Source: Hofstenia miamia (lineage: Eukaryota > Xenacoelomorpha > Acoela). Taken from it: a DNA stretch of 64,000 nucleotides. Positions within the stretch are counted from its first letter, which is position 1; each line of letters begins with the position of its first letter. The position numbers were made by a program, and so were the translations under genes. Shown here piece by piece: positions 1 to 11,883 of this stretch. The notes beneath the pieces were generated by a model. That model did not search any database. It was not told the DNA's origin and worked only from the letters and a program-made list of their open reading frames with translations. The stretch covers positions 1,740,752 through 1,804,751 of the forward strand of contig SCFE01000006.1 of NCBI GenBank assembly GCA_004352715.1, read 5' to 3'.

Positions 1-530
1 TTCTTGCTCTGCGAGTGTAATATCGACGATTTATTCGCTGGTGTTACGGAATTAGCAGACGCGGAGAAGCTCTCCGCAACAAGAAAACTCCGCTTCATCA
101 GTTATTAGCTAAACTGAATGGAAAACAGGCATTGCTTTTCTTATTTTCTACATCTACGAATGTCAATCTATGTCCAACTGATATCTGCACTCAAGTCACA
201 CCTACAAAACAGATACACTCAGCTACATCTGCAAATCCTTCCACAACGTCTATTTCTACACAAATCTTACATGCAAAAAACTATCGATACATCTCACAAG
301 AAGAAAGCTCATCAAAATCAGGATCCTTAGGAGAAAGGGCCTCCGCAGCAAGCTCTTTAGAGAAGACACAACTATTCTAATCATATTCAGTTCTATTCTT
401 AAAGACATTCGTCCGGAAAATCTTTTGCCTTGTTGCTCTGTTTCTGTTCAAAGCTACTCTGGTCATTCTACTTCCCAACTCCTGAAGAAGCTAGAAGCTT
501 ATCTCACTAAGCATTACTAGATAATGACAC
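1..530 (+). pseudogene. LINE ORF1-like fragment
   Basis: Seen: an open frame starts at the window edge (1-108, reading CNIDDLFAGVTELADAEKL) and ends at a TAG. A second frame continues (about 105-380, Ser/Thr-rich, ending SSLEKTQLF), then a third piece (about 405-520, IRPENLLPCCSVSVQ). Its position just 5' of an endonuclease domain suggests the first ORF of a non-LTR retrotransposon, which normally encodes an RNA-binding protein. No zinc knuckle or coiled coil is clear. Several frame changes show that it is dead. Inference from position; it could also be an unrelated ORF. Confidence 0.4.
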
Positions 531-732
531 TTAAATACAGCAAGTTTATTATCTACCAATTCTTCAGTTTTTCTCTAAAATTTATTGGAAAATGAGCAAC
601 CATTTTCGGAAAATCATATATTCATTTTTTAATAAATTTAGCCCATTTCTTCTCAATCATCTATATATAACTTAGCCCAGACCAATTCTAGAAGTATCGC
701 AAATAGAAAATAAACTGAAAAATTACCCGCAA

Positions 733-1345
733 TAACTAAAAATTTGTTTATCTGAATGCTAGAAGCCTTAACTCAAACAGAAATGAATTTCTAAACTTAA
801 CAAATAAGATAGGTCAAAACACAATATTCTTAATTACAGAAACTTGGCTACAACCTGACACTGATCGTAATATTTTCATAAAAACCGATTAGGTGGAGGT
901 GGCGGACTCATGATATTAGCTCCAAAATGTTTAAACCACTGCGTAAATTGGAATTGGAATTAAATCACGATGTATTTGAATCACTCTGGATAGAAATTAT
1001 ATCTCTTGAAAATAACTGTCATAAAAAACTAATTAATATCACATACAATCCAAATAAAAATCATCATACTGACTATCTAAATTTTAGAGCCAATGAAATT
1101 TCTGAAATAAATTACTCTTATTATTCTATAAATATATTTGGTTACTTTAACATAAATTATTTTAATAATCTTGATAAAAATCGGTAGCAAAAATGTGTAC
1201 CACGATCTTCATTGTGTAAATACTGCCTGTTCCATACGGAATAACAACTTAATCGACAAATTCATGACAAATTCAGACTTATGTTTCAAATTCTTAAACT
1301 TCGAATCATTCAGTGACCATGCTCTCTGCCATACATAAGTAATAT
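733..1345 (+). pseudogene. LINE endonuclease domain, decayed
   Basis: The frame at about 735-890 reads YLNARSLNSNRNEF and then FLITETWLQPD. These are the start and catalytic-Glu motifs of the apurinic endonuclease of non-LTR retrotransposons. The frame at 927-1187 continues (ELNHDVFESLWIEI, then YNPN). The usual GDFN motif reads GYFN, so the catalytic Asp is lost. At about 1290-1335 the frame reads FESFSDHALCH, the SDH motif. Frames change at least twice. Family knowledge: this enzyme nicks target DNA to prime reverse transcription. The matching reverse transcriptase lies at 11892-13930 on the same strand and may be the other half of the same insertion. Confidence 0.75.
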
Positions 1346-1796
1346 AACTACTAAAACTAATCATTTTAAATTAAATCGACATTTTAATTAATACGATTTA
1401 ATTAACAGAAACTTGTAAATGTTTCTTCCTTTCATGTAATTCATTGATATAATCTGGGAGTTTAGATTTTTGACTTTGTATATTATATCTAATATAAAAA
1501 CGTTATTTCTTAATCCTCAATGAATTGAAGCATAAAATGTCAACAACGCCAAGACCCCACCTCTTTTATTTCAAAACTATTGAAGAGTAAGTAATGTGCT
1601 TTGTCAATGTGAAAGATACACATTTGGACGACATTTTTCCCAATTTTTAAAAAATATATTCATTGGTTTCAATTTTATATGCAAATGATATCGTGAAGTA
1701 ATATTTTTGGAAAAACAAAGGAGACAAAGAACCTAGAGTTAATTGAGCATTAAAAATAGAAGGAAACATATTATTTAACTCATATTACCGTGCCTC

Positions 1797-2056
1797 TCCA
1801 GGTAAATGAAACTTGCAAAACTTATGTAAACTTACAATTACGCATTCAAAACTTGCACATATCATACACGTCTTGCAAAACATGTACGATCGTTTATAAT
1901 TTCTTGTAAATTTTAAACGTCTGGAAAATCGTATAAAACATTCACGTAGTACTTGTATGTTTGAAAGGCCTATAAGTCTTGCAAAATATACATGCAAAAT
2001 TATTTATGTTCTATATTTTTTGCTCATAACGAAATAAAGTTCTGGCTACGCGCCTG
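1797..2056. mobile_element. hAT-like terminal remnant
   Basis: The segment at about 2020-2056 (ending tctggctacgcgcctg) closely matches the right end of the hAT element at 11248-11883 (ending cctggctgcgcgcctg). Upstream, 1800-1990 repeats cttgcaaaa-type motifs several times. I could not find a left end with a matching 8-bp duplication, so only the right terminus is supported. Confidence 0.4.
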
Positions 2057-2452
2057 ATACATAGCTCTATTTTCTAAAAAAATTAATATAGCATCAACAC
2101 TAAGAATAACAATGTTATAAAATATGTTATATTTATCAACTTTAAATAATACTAATCTCATTATCAAAATAACAGTTAATAATACAAAGCATTGTCTTCA
2201 ATTGATTCAACTTTTATGCTTTGAATTCAGAGAGTTTTCTGTATCAGCACATTTCTTCAGTGTTTTAGTAGATCGCCATTAAGGAGTAGGTTCTTAAACA
2301 TGGGGAATATAATGCACTGCATTATGATGTTGAAATCAGGTTCACAATTTGTATCGTAAATGAAGAGACGAGAATCACGCAAGACAAGAAAAGAAGAAAC
2401 AATTATGATATCTTGTTTTCCCTCAAAAAAGTCAAAAGGATAAAACGTCTAA

Positions 2453-3375
2453 AATGGCGGCGCCCTAAATTTTAGACTTGTCAAATAGTAAAGAAATTTA
2501 ATTTTAATGGAGTATATTACCTTAAACAAGGGCTCTTGTTTTTAATAAACGAAGATTCATTTATTCAAAATATTGTGAAAAACTTGGTAATTTAGTTTAA
2601 GATGGGCCTTTTCACATTAGTACAAACGAATTTATGCAACAATTATAATTTTTAGACTCAACTTACAATCGTTGTCATAGCAGAAAATGTGGCGCTAGAG
2701 CCGTTGTAAGGCAAAGTATTTTTACACTAAATAGTAGATACCCTCCATTTAAGACTAATATTAATTAAATGTTAGAGCCTCATAATCATGAAAAAAAGGA
2801 TGCCGTAATGGAAGCAAAAAAGTTCAGATGCGATTTGAAGTTGAATTTTGAAAAAGCTGGTATAGCGCAAATAATTTTGTAGAGACAAAGTTAGTCGATG
2901 CATCAAATTCAACATCCTCGGAGCTTCCATCGATTGTAAATACTTTTCATCCATAATCAATTATATGCTGTATTGTGTTTCATATACTATCACATATTTT
3001 TAGTCTACTATGGCGCATTCGCTAATTGCAAGGAAGCGTAAGCTTGGTGAAAAATCCCTGTCAATGCTGTAACATTTGAACTACTGGAAAATTTTAGGAC
3101 GTCTTTTACTTCCGAAGAATTTCTTTTGTTAGACATTCCATTGAGGTAAGGTATTTTAAATAGTTTTTTAAGTAATTTAGATTAGTCAACGCAATGACAG
3201 AATTATGGCATTCTCTTCAGAGTTTCAATTGCGCTTGATGTGCAATCAACAACATCTGTTGGTGATGGCATCTTCAGAACCGTTCCTTCTATCTTCAAGC
3301 AATTGTATACAATTGCGTGTATCATTAATGACAAATGGTATCCGGCAGTTACTCAAAGGCATTTACTTATAAATA
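2453..3375 (+). mobile_element. MULE copy 1, truncated (FLYWCH + transposase N-part)
   Basis: It starts with aaatggcggcgccc, followed by tgtcaaatagt and an ATGGAGTATATTA block that is shared with copy 2 at 3377. At about 2655-2745 the frame reads NRCHSRKCGARAVV, a FLYWCH-type Cys pattern. At 2768-2850 it reads EPHNHEKKDAVMEAKKF, the His-x-His that closes the finger. At 3200-3350 it reads VGDGIFRTVPSIFKQLYTIA, the first catalytic region of a Mutator-like (MULE) transposase. The copy stops where copy 2 begins. Introns or stops separate the blocks. Confidence 0.7.
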
Positions 3376-3376
3376 A

Positions 3377-5000
3377 TATGGCGGCGGCCACGTGATTGGA
3401 ATGTGTCAAATAGTTAATATTTAAAATGGAGTATATTCAGTCAAAAAGAGGCAATAAATTGCTTGTTGAGAATGGGCTTCTATCCACTAAAAATAGTGAA
3501 CGAAACGGTTAATACTGTTTCAATATTAATAATATTCAAATTATTATGCATAGGTATGACGTACTGGAGTTGCGTTAATCAATCATGCTTATCGCGAACT
3601 GTAATTAAAGATAAGTTTTTCGTTGAAAAGTATTTTTTATATTTTTAATTAAATATTTTGTACAAATTTAGAAGAACACAGTCATGAACAACAGAATTCT
3701 CTCGTAACTTCAAAGCGGTTTTGCTTGAAAGACGAGTTCAAGAGCGCAGGAATGAGCCCAAAAAAATTTTAAAATCGAAACTGCCTGATGTATCAAACGC
3801 GGTTGCATCTCAGGTTCCGTCAATTATAATTTTAATTACTAGTTTAACAATATCTATAACATCATAAAATAGAGAATTTATTGTTTTGCTGCATGTGGTT
3901 GATTCCTTTTTTATGAATTCTAAAAATGAATTTTAGGACACAATGTCACATACACTGGCTGCACAGAGGCGGCGCAGAGGGAAAGTTAATTCCTCAAAAT
4001 GCGGTAGAATTCATAATTCCGGATCGGTTCACAAAAGTCCTAAACCTGAATGATGAAAATTTCCTGCTTATGAATTTGACGTAATTCTTCTTTCCTTATT
4101 TATTGTGAATTTTAATATAGATGCCGCAATCACCTGTTGATTGGGTTTGCCTCAAATTTCCAATTGGAACTGCTATATACTCAAGAAAATCTCTGTGGAG
4201 ATGGTACTTTCAAGACAGTACCGCTGATTTCTAAGCAGTTGTACACAATCGGATGTGTGATTGAGGGAAAATTCTTGCCGTTGCTTTTTTGCTTAAGTGA
4301 AGAGAGATCGACTGATATGTATTTGATTTTTTTAACAAAATTAATGAGGAAATGCCGGGAATTGGGATTGCAACTGAAGCCAAAGTCTTTTACTATTGAT
4401 TTCGAAAAGGCTTCAACTAATGCATTACAAACAGTGTGGCCTTTAATTGAAATTCGTGTTTGCTTTTTCCACCTATTTTATATATTTTTTGTTTTTAGAA
4501 AGTTGGAAAATTTGGAATTATCTTTACCATATAAGTCAGATAACACAGCAAGAAAAATCGTCAAGGGCCTCAAGGTGCCTTGCCTTTTTTACATCTGATG
4601 AATTACGAGAGGTTTTCTATATATATAATGATTTGGTGCAGCACCTGTATCATGCTTTGAAGCCGCTTTTTCAGTACTATGAAGAGTATTGTATTCTTTT
4701 ATTTTACATTTACTATGTTAATATATAGATTTTAGTTACCAATGGCTGATATTATATCGGTTTGTAATCGAGTTCATCGCACGAACAATTATTTAGAAGG
4801 CTTTCATTCCAGCTTATCAAAGAAAATGAATGCTCGCCATTCAAACATCTACGATTTTTTAAGACATTTATAGCGTAACTTATTTGTTAATATTATATTA
4901 GCTGTTTTATTTTATAGTTGAAGAAAATCTTGTACGGAAGATATGTGTACAAATTGAATCGGGAGTCCAACTATCCGCGGAAAAAAAAATAATGAAATTA
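3377..5000 (+). mobile_element. MULE copy 2 with FLYWCH and DDE transposase
   Basis: Seen in order: the terminal block atggcggcggcc; a FLYWCH start (TYWSCVNQSCLSRTV, 3553-3600); its HSHEQQN end (about 3672-3700); FIIPDRFTKVLNLNDENFLL (about 4010-4080); the catalytic core at 4137-4598 (GDGTFKTVP with the first Asp, SFTIDFEKAS with the second, then VCFFHLF); and a C-terminal block at 4745-4873 reading NRVHRTNNYLEGFHSSL, the RTNN..E..H signature of MULEs. MULE transposases cut and paste DNA in the nucleus. Exon-like gaps lie between blocks (for example gtaattc after 4080), so it may have been spliced. Some blocks shift frame, so activity is unlikely. I found no right terminal repeat. Confidence 0.8.
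4137..4598 (+). pseudogene. MULE transposase catalytic exon
   Basis: A 153-codon frame carries GDGTFKTVPLISKQLYTIG (residues about 21-39), LPLLFCLSEERSTDMY, and LQLKPKSFTIDFEKASTNA with the second catalytic Asp, then a CFFHL motif. The tail after about residue 115 looks like read-through into an intron, because the C-terminal domain resumes in another frame at about 4590 and 4745. The initiator ATG is probably not the real start: this is an internal exon. Confidence 0.75.
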
Positions 5001-5110
5001 TCAATACGAAAATTTATTTCATTCAACACAGATTTCTCCAGGGAAACGTTCCATGCAGTACATATATAAAAAGTTTAACTTCCTGCATTTCAAGGCATAA
5101 ATGGTCCAAT

Positions 5111-5640
5111 ATTCATGTAGATATAGATGAAATATACACTTCTGATCCATTTGCATGGACGGAAATTGATGATTTTCCGCAAGAAATTGGGGAAAATAAT
5201 ACTTCGTGTAATTCATTCGATGCTAAATATTCTCAGGTTAAAAATCCTTTTGCGTTTTAAAGTATTTTTTCTTCAGTATGTGTTGTTTTGGATAGATATT
5301 AGTAAGTCAAAATTTTGATTTTAAAATTTGTTTGCTTGCTTTTGTGAATAAATTTGTCAAAAAATCAATTCGAAGTACTAATCCCTATTTTTAGGTTTTT
5401 AGATTATTGCTACACAGCCTATAGTTTGTGCGAGGATTTTCTTGCAAAAGGATATTTAAAAAGTCCGATTTACAAGCCTCTGAAATTGGATCATGTAAAT
5501 ATTTTTAATTAATATATGTCTAACATTTACTGTTAAAAATAAATATTGAGGATATGGAAGTTAGTAAGATCGATCCAAGTTTTCTATGGTTTGCTGATAT
5601 CAGCGGTATGCAGACTGCACATAAAAAAGTAATTTTATTA
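5111..5640 (+). other. Exon-like coding blocks, unrecognised
   Basis: Three open blocks are bordered by splice-like sites. Block 1 is about 5111-5236 (VDIDEIYTSDPFAWTEIDD, acidic), followed by gttaaa. Block 2, after tttttag at about 5395, reads LDYCYTAYSLCEDFLAKG to about 5493, followed by gtaaat. Block 3, about 5553-5626, reads VSKIDPSFLWFADISGMQ. They follow the MULE directly and may be its C-terminal exons or a second ORF. I do not recognise the family. Confidence 0.35.
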
Positions 5641-5944
5641 ATATTATACTACTACGCTTGTTTGAGTTTGCGCTATTTTGTTTCACGTAGTTTATTTAGT
5701 TAGATAAATTGAATATCAGAATCCCTTGCGCGGTTGTAAATAGAGAATGCCCTGTTGGTACAGATTTGCGACTTTTTAGTCTTCAAAATTTTTGATCATA
5801 GGATGTATATTATGCTGTAAATAATTTGTTATTCCTTTCAATAATATTCAATTCGCTTTCTTGTGAAAAAGTCGAACATATAAGCTAAGAAAAGTAAACT
5901 TTATTGTGTAAAACTTTAAATATTTGTGATTGTTATATATTGCG

Positions 5945-6018
5945 TAGAGGTTCGTGGTGTAATAAAAACATCCATGTAAACATGGAAGATTGTGGATTCA
6001 AATCCTACCGATCCTTTA
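5945..6018 (+). tRNA. tRNA-like pseudogene or SINE head
   Basis: The stretch has an A-box-like TGGTGTAATAAAAACAT and a B-box-like GGATTCAAATCC. The T arm folds with a canonical TTCAAAT loop and 4 of 5 pairs. The acceptor ends (agaggttc / gatccttt) pair at most positions. The anticodon arm folds as CCATG-TAAA-CATGG, with a loop too short for a working tRNA. It is best read as a decayed tRNA or a tRNA-derived retroposon. No poly-A tail is seen. Confidence 0.35.
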
Positions 6019-6019
6019 C

Positions 6020-7140
6020 CATGTAATTATAAAAATTATCTTTTTCTAGTTCACTTAATACCGAAAATTATTTAATCGTAATAAAATATTAATTGAAATA
6101 TATTGGGATTCTTGGTTCCCGGACTGAAATTACCAATCCTATTATCCATTTGAACATGGAGGTATCATAGGAGAGTCCACTCCTACTCATTGTTGCCAAG
6201 CAATCTATAAGAAATTAGAATTTTTCATTGCAAAGTCAAAGTAAACAGTCAAGAATGTTGATTCCAAAATTTCATTTCATTTCATATCACTTAATGCATA
6301 AAATTAATATTTTTATAAATTTAATTTTTATTAAACTAAGCAAATACATTATTAAAACAATTAATTAAAATTTTTGAATTCTGCTTTATAATCGCTTTTT
6401 AGTTTTTATCTCACTTAGTCAATATCGATGGACTTAGTCCTCTGTTGCAGTATTTTGGTGTTTCTACAAAAAGCATTACAAATATAAAAAATAATTTTTT
6501 AATTGTGAAATGATATAGCTATCGCTTTTTATAATTTTTAAAATATAATTAAATAGTTATTTTAGTAGAATTTTAGTAGTTTATAAGTAAATTACTTTAT
6601 AACTAAGATCCATGAACCATGACAAATCAGTGCCGTCCCGACGAGTCAATAATATAATAATTTATATATAAAAAACAAATATAATGTACATATATTGATA
6701 ATTATATACTTATTTTAAAATATTTTTTAAAAATATATTATTTGAATATTATTTTAGTTTTTTATTAGTTGTCCTCTTCTTTTCATTTAATTTTACATAT
6801 CTTCAACTAAAGTAAATGTGAAAATTATTAACGTTTTAATATATCACTATACTAATTATTTAATTAAATTAAGCAAGATTTTGTGATAATGTATCGTGGT
6901 CAGTTTGATCTGAATAAGTGGGGTCAGAAATTTTAAATAAAATTTGGATTGGGCGTTATATTCTATAATGAGTGTTCCATTTATTAGTCGATTTTTCTTA
7001 TCTTATATTTTAATGTTCGTAATTGATAATATCATTAGCGATACGATAGTTATATTATTTTTGCTAAGTAAGATTTTTAAGACAATCCTATATTAAGTGT
7101 TATGTATTAACACTTGTGCTTGTTTAAATTGTGAAAATGT
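6020..7140. other. AT-rich spacer, nothing recognised
   Basis: Very AT-rich, with frequent stops on all frames. No coding block, long repeat or RNA gene could be supported. Confidence 0.6.
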
Positions 7141-7289
7141 GTTTTAACAATCTATCTAATTTCTGTAGTTCTGATGCTCTAATGAAGCGAAGGCAAGACG
7201 TTAACCAGAAATTCAAAATGTATCCGAGTTTTTCCCTTATCAACAATCAAACATAGTTGATAATCGTGATAAGTTTTTGCCGTTAAAGT

Positions 7290-8871
7290 CTGAAAAATTT
7301 GATTTTACAGTTTTTGTATCAATTAGCGGATGGATGCCCTGTATACAAATCTAGAAAAAAGTCTCTATGGCCAATTTGGATGCAAGTTTTAAATTTGCCG
7401 TCAATTAAGAGATTTTCGTATTGTAATACCATTTTAGCTGCTGTGGCACTTGGCGATTCGAAACCAAATTGGACTGCTATTTACCATCCTTAGTCAATTC
7501 TGTAACAAATTTAAAGAACTTAGGTTTTGATATAAAATGTAATGGAAAATCCATTAATACCAATTTGATTACCTTGAATTTAATTTGCGATTTACCTGCA
7601 AAGGCTTCCATTTGTAAAACAAAACAATTCAATGGAAAGTATGAATGTACCTGTTGCTATGACACTGGTTTTCGCAGAGATTATCGAAGACTATCCATGC
7701 AGTGGTGAATTACATCTTCGTAAAGATTCAGACTTTTTAATACATGCTGAGCAAGCTGAAATTTTAAATACTGAAATTTATGGAATTAAAGGGAAATCAC
7801 ACCTTCTAAGTTTAATAAAAATGCCCTCTAAAGTTTTGTTCGATTACATGCATTAAGTGCTTCTTGGAGTTACTAGGTCTGTAATATTTTATTTGAAAGA
7901 AAATTTCATTAATAAGCAAACCTTAAATTAAATGAATCAGCAAATTTGTAATATTTTAATTCCTTCTGTTTTTAATCGAGCTCTAAGATCTTTTAATGAG
8001 ATAAAGTACCTTAAAGCCTCTGAATGGAAGACTTCACTTTTTTATACCTTCTAACCATTATCTTGGAAAATGATTCCCTTGAAAAATTACGTGCATTTTA
8101 TGTTATTATCCTCTGGAATTTACATTCTTTGCAGTAATTCAAATAATGATGCTCTCAGTAATGCAGAGTATATGGTTGACCATTTTTGTAAGTTAATGCC
8201 AACTTTGTATGGCATAAACTCTCAAACCTATAATTGTCACGCAATTCGTTATTTGGTTAATCAGGTGCAAAGAAAATGGACGATTACTGGCAACATCTTC
8301 ATTTGCATTTGAATCAGCAAATCACTATCTTTTAAAGGCTGCAACTGGCACTTGTGGTCTTCTTCATCAAATTATATTAAGATTTCTGAGACACAAATAA
8401 ATCATTAAGAAAAAGAAAAATACCACATTAAAATCTATATTAAGGAAAAGCTCGCTTCTTACAAGTTATTTGACTGCAAAAGACATTCCGACTTCAAATG
8501 CATACCACACTTATCGGTCCTTCGAAATGAAGTATTTTAATGTAAAAGCGCGCACTGGTGAATTCTTCAAGTTCAACAATTAATTTTCGAAAATTCTAGA
8601 AATTTTTTCTTATCTAGGGAAGGCGTATTTTCATGTAAAAAATTTCCCCTATAAGTCCTTGTTTGAGCCTTTGAGAGGAGTATCCATTTTCAAGGAACGT
8701 GATTTGTTAGAAAGTAGGATAACACTTATAGGCCATGTTCTCATTGATTTGAAGGATTTGTCCTCTGAAAAAATAGGAGAAGTATCTGCTCTTGATAATG
8801 TCTGTGTCACAGTACTGTATAATGACTTTGTAGTTGCAGTCCCTGTTAATCATATATTTGAGCATGACTAA
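7290..8871 (+). pseudogene. CACTA/tnp2-like transposase, element 1
   Basis: Blocks in order: 7299-7493 (LADGCPVYKSRKKSLWPIW); 7469-7706 (ICDLPAKASICKTKQFNGKY with a Cys pair ECTCCYD); 7706-7856 (EIYGIKGKSHLLSLI, then the DYMH motif); 7960-8040 (LKASEWKTSLFY); 8160-8310 (LPTLYGINSQTYNCHAIRYL, in the usual place of the conserved H.L segment); 8290-8390 (FAFESANHYLLKAATGTCG); and a C-terminal block at 8659-8871. These are the landmarks, in the right order, of the large tnp2-type transposase of animal CACTA-like elements. Frames shift near 7490, 7700, 7856 and 8285, so it is dead. A second copy of the superfamily lies at 35340-38310. No terminal CACTA repeats were identified. Confidence 0.75.
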
Positions 8872-9011
8872 TTTGTTTATATTTTTCGTACCAATTATAT
8901 GATATAAATATAAAACACTTAGTTTTATAGATTATATGTTATTTCCTTTTTGATATTCCATTATATCATTTATACTTCATTAGTTATATTTATTGGTAAT
9001 TTAGTTTAAGA

Positions 9012-10040
9012 ATGTCTTCCCGATTTTATTATTTTTTGTTCTACTTCCCTGAAGATAAAACCTATTCCGTTATTTCTTCAAGCTCGAAGTACTAGCCAGC
9101 TAATCTAAATTTTGATGAACGAAGAGATATGATACCAACAGACACCATTGAAATGGATATTAATAAAAAGAAAGCTAAAGCGGTCTTCTTGTCAAGGGTG
9201 GGTTGTTTCATATGTGTATTATTAATATTTAATTCTTGTCAATAAACAATTTCTACTTACAATCTATATTCATGCATGGTTTAATTAATATGAATATAAT
9301 TTAGGTAGTAATAGACAAATTTTGGAGGAAAGGCAGGAATCGTTTGAAGCTGCACTGGAGAAGAACACAAGCTTTCATGTAGAGAGTTTTGTTCGTGCTG
9401 ATACTGAGGTTAATCCATATACTCCAACTAGGGTTACTCCTGTTGAATTTCAGTTAAATGTGGTAGAAAATGAAGTTCAAGATCTTCATTCGAATGGTAT
9501 AAAATTTAAAAAGAATTATTCTATTAAACTCAATTTTGGAACTTTCTATCAATCAGCAAACATCTGCACTCACCCAGTTAACCACGATGATGGTTAGAGT
9601 GAATTCCTCATTAATCGAGCTTCGGCGAGAATTAAAAAGATCGCGCACTTCATCGCGGTCCAATGAAGTAACTGTAAAATACGAGCTTTCAATCAACCTT
9701 CAACATTTTTTAAGGAAAAGAATATATTATTGCCATTAAAACTGCTCATTTTGTTTGTCATTCTGTAAATTTTCAAACAGCTACTATAGTAGGCCTTGCA
9801 GATAATCAAGAGTTTTTGATAGTTAAATTGTTTAGATTTAATACGCTGTTATTTATTACTTATTTATGTTTAAATTAGGTTCAGAGTTCAACTTAAATGA
9901 CTCCCCAACCATCTAATGAGTCATTGATTTATAAAAGCATAGATCTAATGCAGTGCTCTGGTAGCAGACCGCCACGCTTTGGACTTAATGTTGCCAGAGC
10001 AATCTATTCGGATGAAGAATTGTACAGTTGAGTATGTTGT
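9012..10040 (+). pseudogene. Second ORF of CACTA-like element 1, BEN-like C-terminus
   Basis: It begins at ATG 9012 (MSSRFYYFLFYFPEDKTYSV). A splice-like break follows (gtgggt at about 9199, acceptor ataatttag at 9303). 9322-9510 is an acidic and proline-containing region. About 9525-9690 reads SINQQTSALTQLTTMMVRVN and LIELRRELKRS, likely a coiled coil. About 9915-10028 reads SRPPRFGLNVARAIYSDEEL, which resembles the start of a BEN DNA-binding domain. The rest of that domain is not clear. In family terms this would be an accessory DNA-binding protein of the element. The BEN assignment is by eye only. Confidence 0.4.
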
Positions 10041-10146
10041 TGGTTCTGCTTGATGAGAGCGAAGATTCAACAAATAGTGACACAAAATGGTCACACAATA
10101 TCAATGGCCAAAGGAAATGAGGATTATGATTCGCTAAATACATTGT

Positions 10147-10470
10147 TTGGGTATTAACCAATTAATCAAAGAGAAAAGTATGACCATAAATGGTATCAAT
10201 TGTGGTCTTAAATTTATTGTTTTTGGCGATATGAAGTTCCTTCTCACAATATTAGGTATTCAATCTGCCAGTGCAACATTTTGCTGCATATATTGTCATG
10301 TTAGTAAAAATGATAAAAACTTCTTTCGCCACAGAATATTATGAAATACCAGAATGGAGAAGGCCAACAATTCAACATGTGGGTGAATACGGAAGACAAA
10401 GACTTCCTCTTCACTCGTTTAATAATATTATGATAGACAAACTACACTTGTTCTTGAGATTCCATTATTT
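10147..10470 (+). pseudogene. Unnamed transposase-like fragment (GD.KFLL / Cys motif)
   Basis: A 65-codon frame reads TINGINCGLKFIVFGDMKFL, then ILGIQSASATFCCIYCHV. The frame then shifts; at 10310-10470 it reads RQRLPLHSFNNIMIDKLHLF. The arrangement (GD.KFLL, then a small Cys motif, then D.LHLFLR) recurs in transposon-derived proteins of many invertebrates, but I cannot give a firm family name. It is truncated on both sides. Confidence 0.5.
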
Positions 10471-10549
10471 TAAGTATTTTATTTTATGGCATTCATTTCA
10501 TTATTTTATTGCTAGAAAATTATTAAATTATACGTACTTTATTTAATCA

Positions 10550-11239
10550 TTCACTTAAATTTCAGTAAATCTTAAAATCGCTTCGGTACTTGTTGGAATA
10601 ATTTAAAATCTGTTTTTAAAAAGTTGCAGTGATTATTTTAACATTAATAATTCCCTGATTTAGAATATCAGATCGCTTCTGGAGTACCTGCTTAATCTAG
10701 ATAACAAATCGAAGATTGCTGAGCATTAGGTTTGTTGCATTTTTCGACTATGATCGGTTACTCCATATTGTTTGTTATTATCGTGATTTTTAGATCTTAT
10801 AACATTTCTATTTAAAATTTTAATGAATAATGATTTAGGTTGACGTAATCTACACACCGATGCATTCATTTCAATTTGTTGTTGATATTAAACATTTTAT
10901 AGTTATTTGTGAATTTAAAACTTTATTATTAATTATTTTGTTTCACTACCATTTAGGTTCATTAAAAATAGTAGTTAAAAAAATTCTTAATAAAACAATG
11001 TGTTGTTTTGAAGAAATTTCAATTTATTTAAATTGCGAAAAGGAATTTTTTTCTTTTCTCAGTTAATCAAGTTCCAAAGTGCTTTTAAATATTGCATTGA
11101 TATATTCGTTAAATAAGCGAATAGATCACTGTTAATTTAAATTCCGTCATAAATTTCGCCTCTAGAGGGCTATCACGATTAGTTGCATAATTTGTTTTAA
11201 TGCAAGTTTGCTCTATTAAATGCCGATGACCGGGAAGTA
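10550..11239. other. Spacer, nothing firmly recognised
   Basis: AT-rich. One antisense frame (about 11109-11240, reading ECIKTNYATNRDSPLE-like residues) is open but matches no family I know. Confidence 0.5.
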
Positions 11240-11247
11240 CATGAACA
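11240..11247. repeat. Left target-site duplication CATGAACA
   Basis: Eight bases immediately left of the hAT element, repeated exactly at 11884-11891. Confidence 0.85.
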
Positions 11248-11883
11248 CAGTGGCGCAGCCAATGGGGAGGCACACTGGGCACGTGCCACCCCCGAAATTG
11301 AAGGACAAAAAAAATTCTGAACAAAAGTTAAAAATGCTTTAATGCTAGACGTGACATTGATATCTCACTGTTTCTTCCGCTGAAAGGGATAAAATTAATT
11401 TGTTTGCACACCAGCAAATTCATCCCACGACAATTCACCCAGCCCATCCCTCAAATTCGCAGTTTGATTAAGATTTTTCTAACATTGCCACTTACGTCTG
11501 CAACTTGCGAAAGATCATTTTCACTGTTAAGAAGGCTGAAGACACACACTCGTCTTACAATGGGACAGAAAAGGTTAAATGGGTTAGCGCATTTATCAAT
11601 TAACCGTGACCTTGAATTAGATGCTAAAGATGTGCTAGATGAGCTCGCTCTAAAGAGCAATTGAAGATTGAATTTTTTATTACTGTGAACTACGTTTGAA
11701 TTATGAATGTTGACTTATCAAGTTTTGAAAATTATATTTTTTGTATGCATTATTCTTGTTCAATTTAACAATAGATTTTTAACAGTTAAATAAAAAAAGC
11801 ATAGGTATCAAAAATTTAATTTCATCAACGTTCAAAAATCTATTTTGTGCCCATACCGAAACGAAATCCTGGCTGCGCGCCTG
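11248..11883 (+). mobile_element. hAT deletion derivative with dimerization domain
   Basis: The left end CAGTGGCGCAGCC and the right end, reversed, CAGGCGCGCAGCC form terminal inverted repeats of the ZMYM/hAT type. An exact 8-bp duplication CATGAACA flanks both ends. Inside, 11404-11664 encodes the C-terminal hAT dimerization domain: LPLTSATCERSFSLLRRLKT and MGQKRLNGLAHLSINRD. The N-terminal BED finger and catalytic Asp regions are absent. A 636-bp element cannot encode a full transposase, so this copy is non-autonomous. It sits beside or within the LINE whose reverse transcriptase follows at 11892. Confidence 0.88.
11404..11664 (+). pseudogene. hAT C-terminal dimerization domain
   Basis: The 86-codon frame contains TSATCERSFSLLRRLKTHTR and LNGLAHLSINRDLELD, the two hallmark blocks of the hAT dimerization region, and ends at a natural TGA. 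The N-terminal 35 or so residues look like random read-through. It lacks any catalytic residue. Confidence 0.85.
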
